The notes: generated by a model from the sequence alone, not told the origin. 64,000 nt of DNA from Rhodoferax lithotrophicus (GCF_019973615.1 NZ_AP024238.1:620001-684000), one strand, 5' to 3'. Numbered from the stretch's first letter, positions 28,912-37,929 are shown. Numbers and translations are program-made.

Positions 28912-30261
28912 ATGAAAAAAACCATGTTGTGCGCGACCGTTGTTGCGCTGATGACCGGTACCACCAGCAACTTTGCGGCGGTCGGTGCCGATGAGGCCGC
29001 CAAGTTGAAAACCACACTCACGCCTTTTGGTGGCGAAAAAACCGCCAACAAAGATGGCAGCATTCCGGCTTGGGACGGCAAGACAAGCGTGGCCGCCACG
29101 CCCAAGGCGGGCGACATTCCCACGCAGGTGTTTGCCAGCGAGAAGCCAGTGGTGCAGATTTCGGCCAAAAACATGACCCAGTACGCCGATAAGCTGAGCG
29201 AAGGTACCCAGGCGCTGCTGAAGAAGTACCCTGACACTTTCCGGGTCGATGTGTACCCAACGCACCGCACCGCTGTGGCACCCCAGTACGTGTACGACAA
29301 CACGTTCAAAAATGCGACCAACTGCAAGACCAAGGCGGGTGGCTATTCGGTCGAGGGGTGCTTTGGCGGCATTCCATTCCCTATACCCAAGGATGGTGCC
29401 GAGGCGATCTGGAACTACCTGCTGCGTGTCGAGGCCGAGTCCACCGAGGTCTCGTTCAAGAACATTGTGGGTACTTCCGATGGCATGCGCACCCTGGCCA
29501 CGCAAAACGACCAGGCCAACCAATACCCGTTCTATTACAAGGACGGTTCTGTGGAAAAGTGGAGCGGCGAGTATTTTCTGCAACGCTTTTCCACCGTTGC
29601 ACCACCGTTCAAGGCGGGCGAGTCACTGGTGATTCGTGACGGTGTGGATGTGGCCACACCACGTCAGACCTGGCAGTACTTGGTTGGCCAGCGCCGGGTT
29701 CGCCGCGCCCCCACCGTGGCTTATGACACGCCTGACTTTGTGTCCTCCGGTGCCAATTACTTTGATGAAGTGATGGGCATCATGGGCCACCCGGACCGCT
29801 ACCAGTGGAAGCTAGTGGGCAAGAAGGAAATGTATGTGCCCTACAACGCAAATGCCCTGGTCACCGCTTCTGAAGAAGATGCGTTTGCCAAGCGACACAT
29901 GAATCCGGACAAGCTGCGCTGGGAGTTGCACCGTGTCTGGGAGGTTGAGGCCACCGTGGCCGCTGGCAAACGTCATGCCGTTCCCAAGCGTCGTTATTAC
30001 CTTGACGAGGACACCTGGCTGCTGACGTTGATGGACGGCTACGACCCCGAGGGCAAGCTGTGGCGCACCACGCAAGTGTTCCCTTATGTGGTGCCCGCCA
30101 TTCCGGCAGTGGTCATCAAACCCGTGACGGTGTTTGACCTGCAAAAGGGCACCATGAGTATGGTGCAGTCGCTTAATGGTGGCTCTTTCAAGGTGTTGTC
30201 AAAGCGCAAATCGGAAAACTACTTTACCGGTGACGCAGTGGCTGCCGACGCAAGCCGCTAA
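28912..30261 (+). CDS. DUF1329 family exported protein
   Basis: 449 residues from ATG 28912 (MKKTMLCATVVALMTGTTS), a Sec signal cleaved near residue 25. A reading from 28837 is longer but not family-like. The mature protein is Trp/Tyr-rich, with GGYSVEGCFGGIPFPIPKDGAEAIWNYL (split by family) and RHMNPDKLRWELHRVWEVEAT. It resembles LolA/LolB-type lipoprotein-binding folds, which the DUF1329 family is thought to share. It is 28 bp after the DUF1302 gene, and the two always travel together. Periplasmic. Function is inferred only from the cluster. Confidence 0.9.
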   Translation: MKKTMLCATVVALMTGTTSNFAAVGADEAAKLKTTLTPFGGEKTANKDGSIPAWDGKTSVAATPKAGDIPTQVFASEKPVVQISAKNMTQYADKLSEGTQALLKKYPDTFRVDVYPTHRTAVAPQYVYDNTFKNATNCKTKAGGYSVEGCFGGIPFPIPKDGAEAIWNYLLRVEAESTEVSFKNIVGTSDGMRTLATQNDQANQYPFYYKDGSVEKWSGEYFLQRFSTVAPPFKAGESLVIRDGVDVATPRQTWQYLVGQRRVRRAPTVAYDTPDFVSSGANYFDEVMGIMGHPDRYQWKLVGKKEMYVPYNANALVTASEEDAFAKRHMNPDKLRWELHRVWEVEATVAAGKRHAVPKRRYYLDEDTWLLTLMDGYDPEGKLWRTTQVFPYVVPAIPAVVIKPVTVFDLQKGTMSMVQSLNGGSFKVLSKRKSENYFTGDAVAADASR

Positions 30262-30275
30262 GCAAACAAGCCTGC

Positions 30276-30297
30276 CCAGGGGGAACGAGTTTCCCTC
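30276..30297 (+). other. Weak hairpin between DUF1329 and YCF48-like genes
   Basis: AGGGGGAACGAGTTTCCCT forms an imperfect stem of about 7 bp in the 98-bp gap. No T tract follows. It might slow or process the transcript within the operon; evidence is slight. Confidence 0.25.
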
Positions 30298-30359
30298 TTG
30301 GTAGGTTCTGCCGATCCCGGATTCACGGGTTTTGGGCAATCAATTTTGGGAATCGATCA

Positions 30360-31484
30360 ATGGACGCACGTGGTTTGACGCGGCGGTGGCTTGCTGCTGC
30401 CGTCTTTTTGGGCTGTGCCAGCCCGCTGATAGGTGGTGCCGCAACTGCCAGCAAAGCAGAGGTGGGCGGGCGCATGGATGTGCTGGACATGCCAGCCCGC
30501 CTGTCCGAGCGGGCCAAGTCGGCGGTATTGAATGCTGTGGCAATCGCTGGCCAGCGTGTGGTGGCTGTGGGTGAGGCGGGCATCATCCTGCTCAGTGACG
30601 ACAACGGTCAGACTTGGCGCCAGGCCAAGGTGGTGCCAACCAGCGTCACCTTGACCAACGTCCGCTTTGCCACCGCCAGCACCGGCTGGGCCGTGGGCCA
30701 CAGTGGCGTGGTGTTGAAAACCACAGACAGCGGCGAGAACTGGGCGCGTCAGTTGGATGGCAAGCAAGCGGCGCAAATTGAGCTGGCAGCTGCGGATGCG
30801 GCCATGCAAAGTAATGCGGAAGCCGGTGCAAGGCGCCAGCGCGATGCGCAACGCATGGTGACAGAGGGGGCAGACAAACCCTTTTTGGACGTTTATTTTT
30901 TTGACGAGCAAAACGGTCTGGTCGTCGGGGCTTATGGCCTGATTTTCGCTACTCGTGATGGTGGCAAAACCTGGGTGTCGCAGCTCGGTCTGGTGGACAA
31001 CCCGAAGAGTCGGCATCTTTACCACTTTGCAGTCGCTGGCACTGAGCTTTTGCTGACTGGCGAACAAGGCGCGCTTTACCGGGTCAGCGAGGCTGGTCAG
31101 CGCTTCACCGCCATGTCAAGCCCTTATGCCGGCACCTTGTTTGGTGCGCTCGCGGTGCCCGGTGGCAACACCCTGGTCTTTGGACTGCGTGGCAATGCCT
31201 TTGTCTCACCAGACCAGGGCACCAGCTGGACTAAGGTGGACTTTGTCCAACCCATCACGCTGACGGCGGGTACCCGTCTGCGCGATGGCCGCTGGGTGGT
31301 GGCCGATGAAACCGGGCGCGTGCTGGTCAGTCGCGACGGTACGCAGTTTGTCAACCCTGGCGTGACAAAAATGAATGCAGCAACCGGCGTGGTGGAAGCT
31401 GCTGATGGATCACTGGTGCTGTCCACCCAGCACGGCGCGGTGCGTGTTGCAGCCAGCGCCCTGAATTCGGAGCAAAAGAAATGA
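30360..31484 (+). CDS. YCF48/BNR-repeat exported protein
   Basis: 374 residues with an N-terminal signal (LTRRWLAAAVFLGCASPLIGG, cleavage near residue 30). Repeated beta-propeller blades follow, with motifs of the BNR/YCF48 kind: ILLSDDNGQTWRQAK, VVLKTTDSGENWARQ, LIFATRDGGKTWVSQ and FVSPDQGTSWTKVD. These proteins are usually called photosystem II stability/assembly-like, but in heterotrophic bacteria they accompany RND transporters of the DUF1302 cluster. It overlaps the RND gene by 4 bp. It probably forms a periplasmic propeller that supports the transporter; this is inferred. Confidence 0.87.
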   Translation: MDARGLTRRWLAAAVFLGCASPLIGGAATASKAEVGGRMDVLDMPARLSERAKSAVLNAVAIAGQRVVAVGEAGIILLSDDNGQTWRQAKVVPTSVTLTNVRFATASTGWAVGHSGVVLKTTDSGENWARQLDGKQAAQIELAAADAAMQSNAEAGARRQRDAQRMVTEGADKPFLDVYFFDEQNGLVVGAYGLIFATRDGGKTWVSQLGLVDNPKSRHLYHFAVAGTELLLTGEQGALYRVSEAGQRFTAMSSPYAGTLFGALAVPGGNTLVFGLRGNAFVSPDQGTSWTKVDFVQPITLTAGTRLRDGRWVVADETGRVLVSRDGTQFVNPGVTKMNAATGVVEAADGSLVLSTQHGAVRVAASALNSEQKK

Positions 31485-33877
31485 GTTATGTGGCCCCTTC
31501 ACCAGATGTTGGTGCTGTTTCCCTGGAGGACTTTGACTCCGCATCAGGATCATTAATCGAACGCGCGCTGTTCAACAACCGGCTCGTCATTGTGCTGCTG
31601 TGTTTGATTGCCACCGTGGTGCTGGGTTTTCAGGCCACTGGCCTGACCCTGAATGCGGCGTTCGAGAAGATGATTCCGACCAAGCACCCGTACATTGCCA
31701 ATTTTCTTGAAAACCGCTCGCAGTTGGCCGGTGCGGGTAACAACTTGCGCATTGCCATTGAAACCAAAAACAGCACGATTTTTGACGCGGCCTATCTTGA
31801 GGTGGTGCGCAAGGTTAACGACGAGGTTTTTTTGTACCCTGGCGTTGACCGCCCCTTCATGAAATCCCTGTGGTCGCCTGCCGTGCGCTGGACCGGGGTG
31901 ACCGAAGAGGGGCTGGACGGTGGCCCGGTGATCCCCGAGGATTACTCGGGCACACCCGCCAACATCGACCAGGTGCGTCTGAATGTCGAACGCTCGGGCG
32001 AAATTGGCCAGCTGGTGGCGGCCAACTTCAAGTCCAGCATTGTGCTGGTGCCGCTGCAGGAAAAGGCCGCCGACACCGGCGCGCGCATTGACTACAACGA
32101 CCTCTCCAAACGGGTCGAAAAACTGCGCCAGACCTACGAGACCGACGACATCAAGATTCACGTCACCGGCTTTGCCAAAGTGGTGGGTGATCTGCTGGCG
32201 GGTTTGCAGCAGGTGTTGGTCTTTTTTGCCATTGCCATCGTCATTTGTGCGGTGGTGCTGTTCTGGTATACGCGCTGTATTCGCAGCACGTTGCTGGTGG
32301 TGGCGTGTTCGGTGGTAGCCGTGATCTGGTTGCTGGGCCTGCTGCCCACGCTGGGGTTTGAGCTTGACCCCTATTCGGTGCTGGTGCCATTTTTGGTGTT
32401 CGCCATCGGCATGAGCCATGGCGCGCAAAAAATGAACGGCATCATGCAAGACATTGGGCGTGGGACGCACAAGCTGGTGGCTGCGCGCTTCACTTTTCGC
32501 CGTCTGATTCTGGCTGGGGTGACCGCGCTGCTGGCCGATGCGGTGGGCTTTGCGGTGCTGATGGTGATTCAGATTCAGGTCATTCAGGATCTGGCTATTA
32601 CCGCTAGCATTGGCGTGGCGGTGCTGATTTTTACCAACCTGATTCTGTTGCCCATTCTGTTGTCGTATACCGGCGTGAGTGCCACAGCCGCCCGGCGCAG
32701 CCTGAAGTCAGAGCTGGCTGAGGCGCAGGATGCCGGTCATGTCAAGCACCCGTTCTGGGCATTTCTTGACCTGTTCACACAGCGCAAGTGGGCGACTGTC
32801 GCCATCGTCGTCGCAACGATCATGGGCATCATCGGGCTAGTGGTCAGCTTCCAGCTCAAGATTGGCGACACCGATCAAGGTGCCCCCGAGCTTCGACCTG
32901 ACTCGCGTTACAACCGTGACAACGCCTTCATGGTGTCCAACTACGCCGCCAGTTCGGATGTCTACATCGTGATGGTGAAAACACCGCAGTTTCATTGCGC
33001 GCACTACGACACCATCATGGCAGTGGATGCCCTGGAACAAGAGTTGAAGCAGTTGCCCGGTGTGGAGGCCACCAATTCACTGGCGGGTTTGAGCAAGCTA
33101 GCGGCAGCCGGACTCAATGAAGGCAGCTTGAAGTGGTATGAGATTCCGCGCAGCCAGGAGATGCTCAACTCGATCATTACCCGTGCCCCTCGTGAGTTGT
33201 TCAACCAGAACTGTGACCTGCTGACGGTGTATGCCTACCTCAAGGACCACAAGGCCGATACGCTGGACAGCGTGGTCAAGACGGTAGAGGCTTTTGCCGC
33301 CAAGCATGACAGCGCTGAGATCAAGTTCTTGTCTGCGGCGGGCAATGCCGGCATTGAGGCTGCCACCAACATGGTGGTCAAGAAAGCCAACACCGAAATG
33401 CTGATGCTGGTCTATCTGGCGGTGATTGTGCTGGCCTTTGTCACCTTCCGCTCCTGGCGGGCGGTGGTGTGTGCGGTGCTGCCGCTGATGCTGACCTCGG
33501 TGTTGTGCGAGGCGCTGATGGTCGCGCTCAATATCGGCGTGAAAGTGGCTACGCTGCCGGTGATCGCGCTGGGGGTCGGCATTGGGGTGGATTACGCGCT
33601 GTATGTGCTGACGGTGACGCAGGCCCAGTTGCAGGCGGGCAAAAGCCTCTCGGAGGCCTATTACAAAGCGCTGTTGTTCACCGGCAAGGTGGTGGTGCTC
33701 ACTGGCATCACGCTGGGCATTGCGGTGGCTACCTGGATTTTTTCACCGATCAAGTTTCAGGCGGATATGGGCATTTTGTTGGCCTTCATGTTTGTCTGGA
33801 ACATGTTGGGCGCGCTGATTTTGCTGCCGGCGCTGGGCCACTTCTTGTTGCGTCAGAAAAAGCCCGTTGTTGTCTAG
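31481..33877 (+). CDS. RND/MMPL superfamily transporter
   Basis: 798 residues with about 12 membrane helices in two halves. TM1 is near residues 30-50 (LVIVLLCLIATVVLGFQATG). A large periplasmic loop follows, then a five-helix block around 245-400 (VFFAIAIVICAVVLFWYTR and SVVAVIWLLGLLP), and the same plan repeats from about 430. The last five helices include LPVIALGVGIGVDYALYVLT. The pattern is that of MMPL/HAE-like exporters of the hydrophobic-lipid type, shorter than AcrB. Start overlaps the propeller gene. It probably moves hydrophobic compounds between membrane and periplasm with DUF1302/DUF1329 partners; direction unknown. Confidence 0.9.
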   Translation: MSYVAPSPDVGAVSLEDFDSASGSLIERALFNNRLVIVLLCLIATVVLGFQATGLTLNAAFEKMIPTKHPYIANFLENRSQLAGAGNNLRIAIETKNSTIFDAAYLEVVRKVNDEVFLYPGVDRPFMKSLWSPAVRWTGVTEEGLDGGPVIPEDYSGTPANIDQVRLNVERSGEIGQLVAANFKSSIVLVPLQEKAADTGARIDYNDLSKRVEKLRQTYETDDIKIHVTGFAKVVGDLLAGLQQVLVFFAIAIVICAVVLFWYTRCIRSTLLVVACSVVAVIWLLGLLPTLGFELDPYSVLVPFLVFAIGMSHGAQKMNGIMQDIGRGTHKLVAARFTFRRLILAGVTALLADAVGFAVLMVIQIQVIQDLAITASIGVAVLIFTNLILLPILLSYTGVSATAARRSLKSELAEAQDAGHVKHPFWAFLDLFTQRKWATVAIVVATIMGIIGLVVSFQLKIGDTDQGAPELRPDSRYNRDNAFMVSNYAASSDVYIVMVKTPQFHCAHYDTIMAVDALEQELKQLPGVEATNSLAGLSKLAAAGLNEGSLKWYEIPRSQEMLNSIITRAPRELFNQNCDLLTVYAYLKDHKADTLDSVVKTVEAFAAKHDSAEIKFLSAAGNAGIEAATNMVVKKANTEMLMLVYLAVIVLAFVTFRSWRAVVCAVLPLMLTSVLCEALMVALNIGVKVATLPVIALGVGIGVDYALYVLTVTQAQLQAGKSLSEAYYKALLFTGKVVVLTGITLGIAVATWIFSPIKFQADMGILLAFMFVWNMLGALILLPALGHFLLRQKKPVVV

Positions 33878-33933
33878 TGCTGACGCATTGATGCCATTGA
33901 CATTTATTCCCTTGAATATTGCGAGAGATTCCC

Positions 33934-34962
33934 ATGTACAAGCACCTTCTGGTTCCCCTCGACGCATCGGGACTGGCCACTGAAATTGTTTCCCAAGCCG
34001 TGTCCTTTGCGGCAGCACTTGGCGCACGCATCACGTTCTTTACGGCGCAGGCCGACTTTGGTGCCACGGATCAGGGTGCGTTGCAGCGCACGGTGGCCCC
34101 GGATCGTTATTCGGAGCATCTGGCGGGCGAAGCGCGCGGCATTTTGCAAAAGGCCGAGTCGGCTGCGAAAGCGGCCGGGGTGGACTGCACATCCATCATC
34201 CGCACCAGTGACCGACCCGCCGAGGTGATTCTTGACGTGGCCCGGGCCGAGGCTTGCGACCTGATCTTCATGGCCTCACACGGGCGCAAGGGCCTTCGCG
34301 GGCTGCTGCTGGGCTCCCAAACGCAAAAGGTGCTCGCCAGCACACGCATTCCGGTGTTGGTGGCCACGGTGGAAAGCAACCAGTCAGACCCATACGGGCA
34401 GATGGCGGTTGCCATTATTCAGGACGAGCACCGCTCGCTGGCTGCTGTGGTGCGCGGCCTGCTTTATCTGGTGGAACATGCTGTGGCGGGTAAATCCACG
34501 CTGGATGTGCCGCTGGCGCTGCAGATGATTCACTACATTGATGCATTTCCAGAGCGCTTACATCACCCGAAGGAGGACGCGTATCTGTTCGAGCGCCTGG
34601 CCGCACGAACCAGCACGTGTGATGCGGCCATCAAGGAACTGCGTGCGCAACACGCAGACGGCGGTGCGCAGGTGCAGGCGATGCAAACGGCTGTTGAACA
34701 TTTCGCCGCGGTACAAGGTGATGCGGGCGAGGCGCTGGCCGCAGTTGCCAGCGCGGTCAATGTGTTTGCCCAGGTGCAATGGAACCATATGAATCTTGAA
34801 GAGCAAACGATTCTTCCCGAAGCCCGCAAGCATCTGACCGAACAAGACTGGATGCTGATTTACACCGCCTTTTCTGCCAACGGCGACCCGCGATTTGATG
34901 CCGACCTGGGTGATGGTTTCAAAAGCCTTTACAGCCGCATCATGAACTTGGCAGATAAGTAG
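33934..34962 (+). CDS. Universal stress protein fused to hemerythrin domain
   Basis: 342 residues from ATG 33934 (MYKHLLVPLDASG). The N-terminal domain (1-147) is UspA, with the nucleotide-binding end MASHGRKGLRGLLLGSQTQKVL. The C-terminal domain (156-315) is a hemerythrin-like four-helix bundle with the likely di-iron ligands: His166 (QDEHRSL), His210/211 and Glu214 (HHPKED), then His285 and Glu289/290 (NHMNLEE). Hemerythrins bind oxygen or nitric oxide or store iron. It directly follows the RND gene and immediately precedes the putative phenol promoter; its stop overlaps the region of the first palindrome by only a few bases. Oxygen or redox protection for oxygenases is a plausible role. 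Confidence 0.88.
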   Translation: MYKHLLVPLDASGLATEIVSQAVSFAAALGARITFFTAQADFGATDQGALQRTVAPDRYSEHLAGEARGILQKAESAAKAAGVDCTSIIRTSDRPAEVILDVARAEACDLIFMASHGRKGLRGLLLGSQTQKVLASTRIPVLVATVESNQSDPYGQMAVAIIQDEHRSLAAVVRGLLYLVEHAVAGKSTLDVPLALQMIHYIDAFPERLHHPKEDAYLFERLAARTSTCDAAIKELRAQHADGGAQVQAMQTAVEHFAAVQGDAGEALAAVASAVNVFAQVQWNHMNLEEQTILPEARKHLTEQDWMLIYTAFSANGDPRFDADLGDGFKSLYSRIMNLADK

Positions 34963-34963
34963 T

Positions 34964-35008
34964 TTTATAAATTTGTGAATGATTTTTACGGATTTATAAA
35001 TTTATAAA
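34964..35008 (+). promoter_or_regulatory. Two 16-bp palindromic sites 29 bp apart, candidate sigma-54 activator UAS
   Basis: TTTATAAATTTGTGAA (34964-34979) and the perfect palindrome TTTATAAATTTATAAA (34993-35008) are exactly 29 bp apart, the three-turn phasing known for XylR/DmpR upstream activating sites. They sit about 150-195 bp before the -24/-12 promoter. The base sequence differs from the TTGANCAA-type consensus, so binding by the local DmpR-like activator is an inference from geometry. Confidence 0.6.
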
Positions 35009-35158
35009 AAATGAAATTTAGACCATTGCTTTCATGTCTGGAACTTTTCTCGGCAGGGGTTAAGAGCGCTGTTTTTTCAGGGCAAAAAGCCAGGAAAAAG
35101 TCCCTGGATTTAGGGGTTTTCCCTTGGAATCATGCGGGTTTCAGCGCTTTCAAAAATA

Positions 35159-35176
35159 TTGGCAAACAAATTGCGA
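35159..35176 (+). promoter_or_regulatory. Sigma-54 (-24/-12) promoter of the phenol operon
   Basis: TTGGCAAACAAATTGCGA holds the -24 GG and -12 GC of the sigma-54 consensus TGGCACG-N4-TTGC with exact spacing. Transcription should begin near 35185, about 125 bp before the ferredoxin ATG. Palindromes 150-195 bp upstream and a DmpR-type activator downstream complete the set. Most of the rest of 34963-35311 is AT-rich spacer, consistent with a bendable UAS-promoter region. Confidence 0.75.
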
Positions 35177-35311
35177 TGTTGTCTTCATGACAACGTTTTC
35201 ATCATGCAAATACACCCCCAATTCATCGCCGCTTGCGCGTCTGTTTTTCGCCCTGAGCCAGGTGTTTGCAGGTTTGGAAATCCAGCTGTTTGGCAGTCAA
35301 GAGTGAGTCCT

Positions 35312-35644
35312 ATGTCAGCGTTCCAAATCAGGATTATTGAAACCGGCGAATGTTTTCCATGCGACTCAGATCAGTCGGTTCTGGAGGGCATGGTGAAGCT
35401 GGGCAAACGGGGCATTCCGGCGGGTTGCCGGGGTGGTGCCTGTGGTGTGTGCAAGGTCGAGGTGGTGTCTGGCAGCCTTGAGCGAAAGGTGATGAGCCGC
35501 TCACACGTGAGTGAAGAGGACGAAAAGAATGGCCGCGTTCTGGCCTGCCGGATCTCGCCGAGCAGCGACCTTGAACTGCGTGTGATTGGTGGGATGAAGC
35601 GATCGGTATGCAAGCAGGAATCTGAAAAAAGTTTCCTGAAATAG
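35312..35644 (+). CDS. dmpQ: XylT/DmpQ-like 2Fe-2S ferredoxin
   Basis: 110 residues from ATG 35312 (MSAFQIRIIETGECF); a longer reading from 35132 adds residues with no family match. Plant-type 2Fe-2S ligands are Cys39, Cys44, Cys47 (CRGGACGVC) and Cys79 (VLACR). Ferredoxins of this type reduce the inactivated iron of catechol 2,3-dioxygenase back to ferrous, which keeps it active against substituted catechols. It is the first gene after the sigma-54 promoter and stands 32 bp before the dioxygenase, as its role demands. Confidence 0.9.
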   Translation: MSAFQIRIIETGECFPCDSDQSVLEGMVKLGKRGIPAGCRGGACGVCKVEVVSGSLERKVMSRSHVSEEDEKNGRVLACRISPSSDLELRVIGGMKRSVCKQESEKSFLK

Positions 35645-35676
35645 TTGGTTTCGTTTTTTAACAAGAGGAGATAGAT

Positions 35677-36609
35677 ATGGCAATGACAGGTGTTTTACGT
35701 CCAGGGCATGCGCAAATTCGGGTGCTTGATCTTGAAGAAGGTGTGCGTCACTACCGCGATATTCTTGGCCTGGTGGAAACCGGTCGTGATGCGCAGGGGC
35801 GTGTTTATTTCAAATGTTGGGATGAACGCGACCACAACAGTTTTATTCTTCGCCAGGCAGACTGTGCGGGTCTGGACTTTTTTGGTTTCAAGGTGCTTGA
35901 CACCGCCACACTGAACAAGCTTGATGCCGATTTGCAAGCCTACGGCGTGAAGACCGAGCGCATCCCGGCTGGCGACATGCTGGAAACCGGTGAGCGCGTG
36001 CGCTTTGAGATTCCCAGCGGCCACCTGATCGAACTGTATGCTGAAAAGACCTCGGTGGGCAATGGTTGCGGCCTGGTGAATCCAGTGGCCTGGACGGCAG
36101 ATTCTGAGCGCGGCATTGCGCCGGTGCGTCTTGACCACGCCTTGCTCTACGGCCCCAATGTGGCAGCTGTGCAAAAGTTGTTTACCGAAGTGCTGGGTTT
36201 CTACCTGGTAGAGCGCGTGCTGACGCCGGATGGTGCTGGCAATGTCGCGATCTGGCTGTCGTGTGGGCACAAAGTGCATGACATTGCGTTTGCCGAATAC
36301 CCCGAGCCGGGCAAGCTGCATCACTGCTCTTTCCTGTTGGAAACCTGGGAAGAAGTGCTGCGCGCCGGCGACATCATGTCGGTCAACAAGACTCCGGTCG
36401 ATATTGGCCCCACCCGCCACGGTGTCACGCGTGGCTGCACCATCTATGCGTGGGATCCCTCGGGCAACCGGTTTGAGACCTTCATGGGGGGCTATCAACC
36501 GTACCCGGATTACAAGGAAGCACTCACCTGGACCTTTGACAATTTTGGTCAAGGCCTGGACTACCCGCAGCGCAAGTTGCACGAAACCTTCCTGACTGTG
36601 GTGAGCTAA
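35677..36609 (+). CDS. dmpB: Catechol 2,3-dioxygenase
   Basis: 310 residues, starting MAMTGVLRPGHAQIR with AGGAG at good spacing. It is a two-domain vicinal-oxygen-chelate extradiol dioxygenase. The Fe(II) ligands can be placed at His154 (RLDHALLYG), His215/216 (KLHHCSFLLETWEE) and Glu267 (GNRFETF), matching the His-His-Glu of XylE. The fingerprint VDIGPTRHGVTRGCTIYAWDPSGN is present. It cleaves catechol to 2-hydroxymuconic semialdehyde. Length is as in XylE (307). The gene precedes the phenol hydroxylase genes instead of following them as in pVI150 dmp. Confidence 0.97.
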   Translation: MAMTGVLRPGHAQIRVLDLEEGVRHYRDILGLVETGRDAQGRVYFKCWDERDHNSFILRQADCAGLDFFGFKVLDTATLNKLDADLQAYGVKTERIPAGDMLETGERVRFEIPSGHLIELYAEKTSVGNGCGLVNPVAWTADSERGIAPVRLDHALLYGPNVAAVQKLFTEVLGFYLVERVLTPDGAGNVAIWLSCGHKVHDIAFAEYPEPGKLHHCSFLLETWEEVLRAGDIMSVNKTPVDIGPTRHGVTRGCTIYAWDPSGNRFETFMGGYQPYPDYKEALTWTFDNFGQGLDYPQRKLHETFLTVVS

Positions 36610-36619
36610 AGCCCAAGCC

Positions 36620-36907
36620 ATGGCACCTGTTTTGCCCCCTGAAGAACAGCTCCAGCCCATGGACACCACGCGGCGTTTCGTGCGCCTGCGTGGTGAGCGC
36701 GGCAACGGGTTCATCGAGTTCGATTTCGCCATTGGTGAGCCGGAAGTGTTTGTGGAGCTGATTCTTGGCCGCGACGCGTTTGCCGAGTTTTGCACCACCA
36801 ACCAGGTCGAGATGCTCCCACCGGTGGCACCGCATGGTGCGCATGACGAGCCACGCAGCGACTGGGACTGGCGGCTGGCCGATGCCACCAAAACCCGATT
36901 CAAGTAA
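36620..36907 (+). CDS. dmpK: Phenol hydroxylase assembly/accessory subunit
   Basis: A 95-residue protein with the DmpK/PoxA pattern: TRRFVRLRGERGNGFIEFDF, then LILGRDAFAEFC (the phenol_hyd_sub fold). DmpK is not needed in the finished enzyme but helps insert iron into the hydroxylase. It starts 10 bp after the catechol dioxygenase and is followed by dmpL after 20 bp. Identification rests on motif, size and position. Confidence 0.9.
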   Translation: MAPVLPPEEQLQPMDTTRRFVRLRGERGNGFIEFDFAIGEPEVFVELILGRDAFAEFCTTNQVEMLPPVAPHGAHDEPRSDWDWRLADATKTRFK

Positions 36908-36927
36908 ACCTAACTGAGGAACCACCC

Positions 36928-37920
36928 ATGCAAATTGATCTACGTACGGTCAGCATTGAGCCCCTGCGCAACACCTTCGATCATTTGGCTCGCCGCTTTG
37001 GCGACAAGCCGGCATCGCGCTACCAGGAAGGCAGCTACGATATTCAGGCGGCTGAAAACCTGCATTACCGCCCCACCTGGGACCCGGAACAGGCGCTCTA
37101 CGACACCAGCATCACCAAAATCGTGATGAAAGACTGGTACGCGTTGAAAGACCCACGCCAGTATTACTACAGCACCTATACCCTGGCACGTGCCCGCCAG
37201 CAAGACACTACCGAAGCCAACTTCAACTTTGTCGAGTCGCGGGGGCTGGATGCCATGCTGCCTGACGATTTGAAGCGCATTGCCCTGAATGTGCTGGTGC
37301 CCTTGCGCCATGCCGCCTGGGGTGCCAACATGCACAACACCTTTATTTGCGGCTATGGTTTTGGCACCACCTTTACCCAGCCCTGCATGTACCACGCTAT
37401 GGACCAATTGGGCATTGCCCAGTACCTGTCGCGGCTGGGCTTGTTGCTGGGTGACACCGAAGCTTTGGCCGAAGGTAAGATCGCTTGGCTGGATGGTGAA
37501 GCCTGGCAGCCCCTGCGCCGCTATGTTGAAGACTGCTTGGTGCTGCGCGACCCAATGGAGTTGTTTGTGGCGCAAAACGCCGCGCTCGACGGCATTCTGT
37601 ACCCGCTGGTTTACGAACGCATCGTGGACGATTTTCTGTCGGTGCGCGGTGCTTCAGCGGTAGCCATGCTGACCCAGTTCATGAGCGACTGGTTTGGTGA
37701 AACGCGCAAGTGGGTGGATTCCGTGCTGCGCACCGCCGCCAGCGAATCCGAGGCCAACCGTCTGGTGTTGCAGGAATGGACCAAGACGTGGCGCGACCGT
37801 GCCGCAACGGCCATGTTGCCCATTGTTGAGCTGGCGCTTGGCTCAGGTGCGGATGCAGCGCTTGGCGAGGAAGTTGATGCGTTCAAAGCCCGCATGAAGA
37901 AAAACGGCATCGAGATCTGA
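36928..37920 (+). CDS. dmpL: Phenol hydroxylase beta subunit
   Basis: 330 residues beginning MQIDLRTVSIEPLRNTFDHLARRFGDKPASRYQEG, the usual start of the beta (small hydroxylase) chain. Body motifs are NLHYRPTWDPEQALYD-like, VMKDWYALKDPRQYYYSTY and ARARQQDTTEANFNFVESRG. The fold is ferritin-like but without iron ligands; it is a structural part of the (alpha-beta-gamma)2 hydroxylase with DmpN and DmpO. Length equals DmpL (331). Confidence 0.95.
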   Translation: MQIDLRTVSIEPLRNTFDHLARRFGDKPASRYQEGSYDIQAAENLHYRPTWDPEQALYDTSITKIVMKDWYALKDPRQYYYSTYTLARARQQDTTEANFNFVESRGLDAMLPDDLKRIALNVLVPLRHAAWGANMHNTFICGYGFGTTFTQPCMYHAMDQLGIAQYLSRLGLLLGDTEALAEGKIAWLDGEAWQPLRRYVEDCLVLRDPMELFVAQNAALDGILYPLVYERIVDDFLSVRGASAVAMLTQFMSDWFGETRKWVDSVLRTAASESEANRLVLQEWTKTWRDRAATAMLPIVELALGSGADAALGEEVDAFKARMKKNGIEI

Positions 37921-37929
37921 AAGACCACC

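Noticed and set aside
35038..35058. Possible second sigma-54 promoter, CTGGAACTTTTCTCGGCAG
   Set aside because: The -24 part is partial and the -12 GC spacing is off; the 35159 site is exact.
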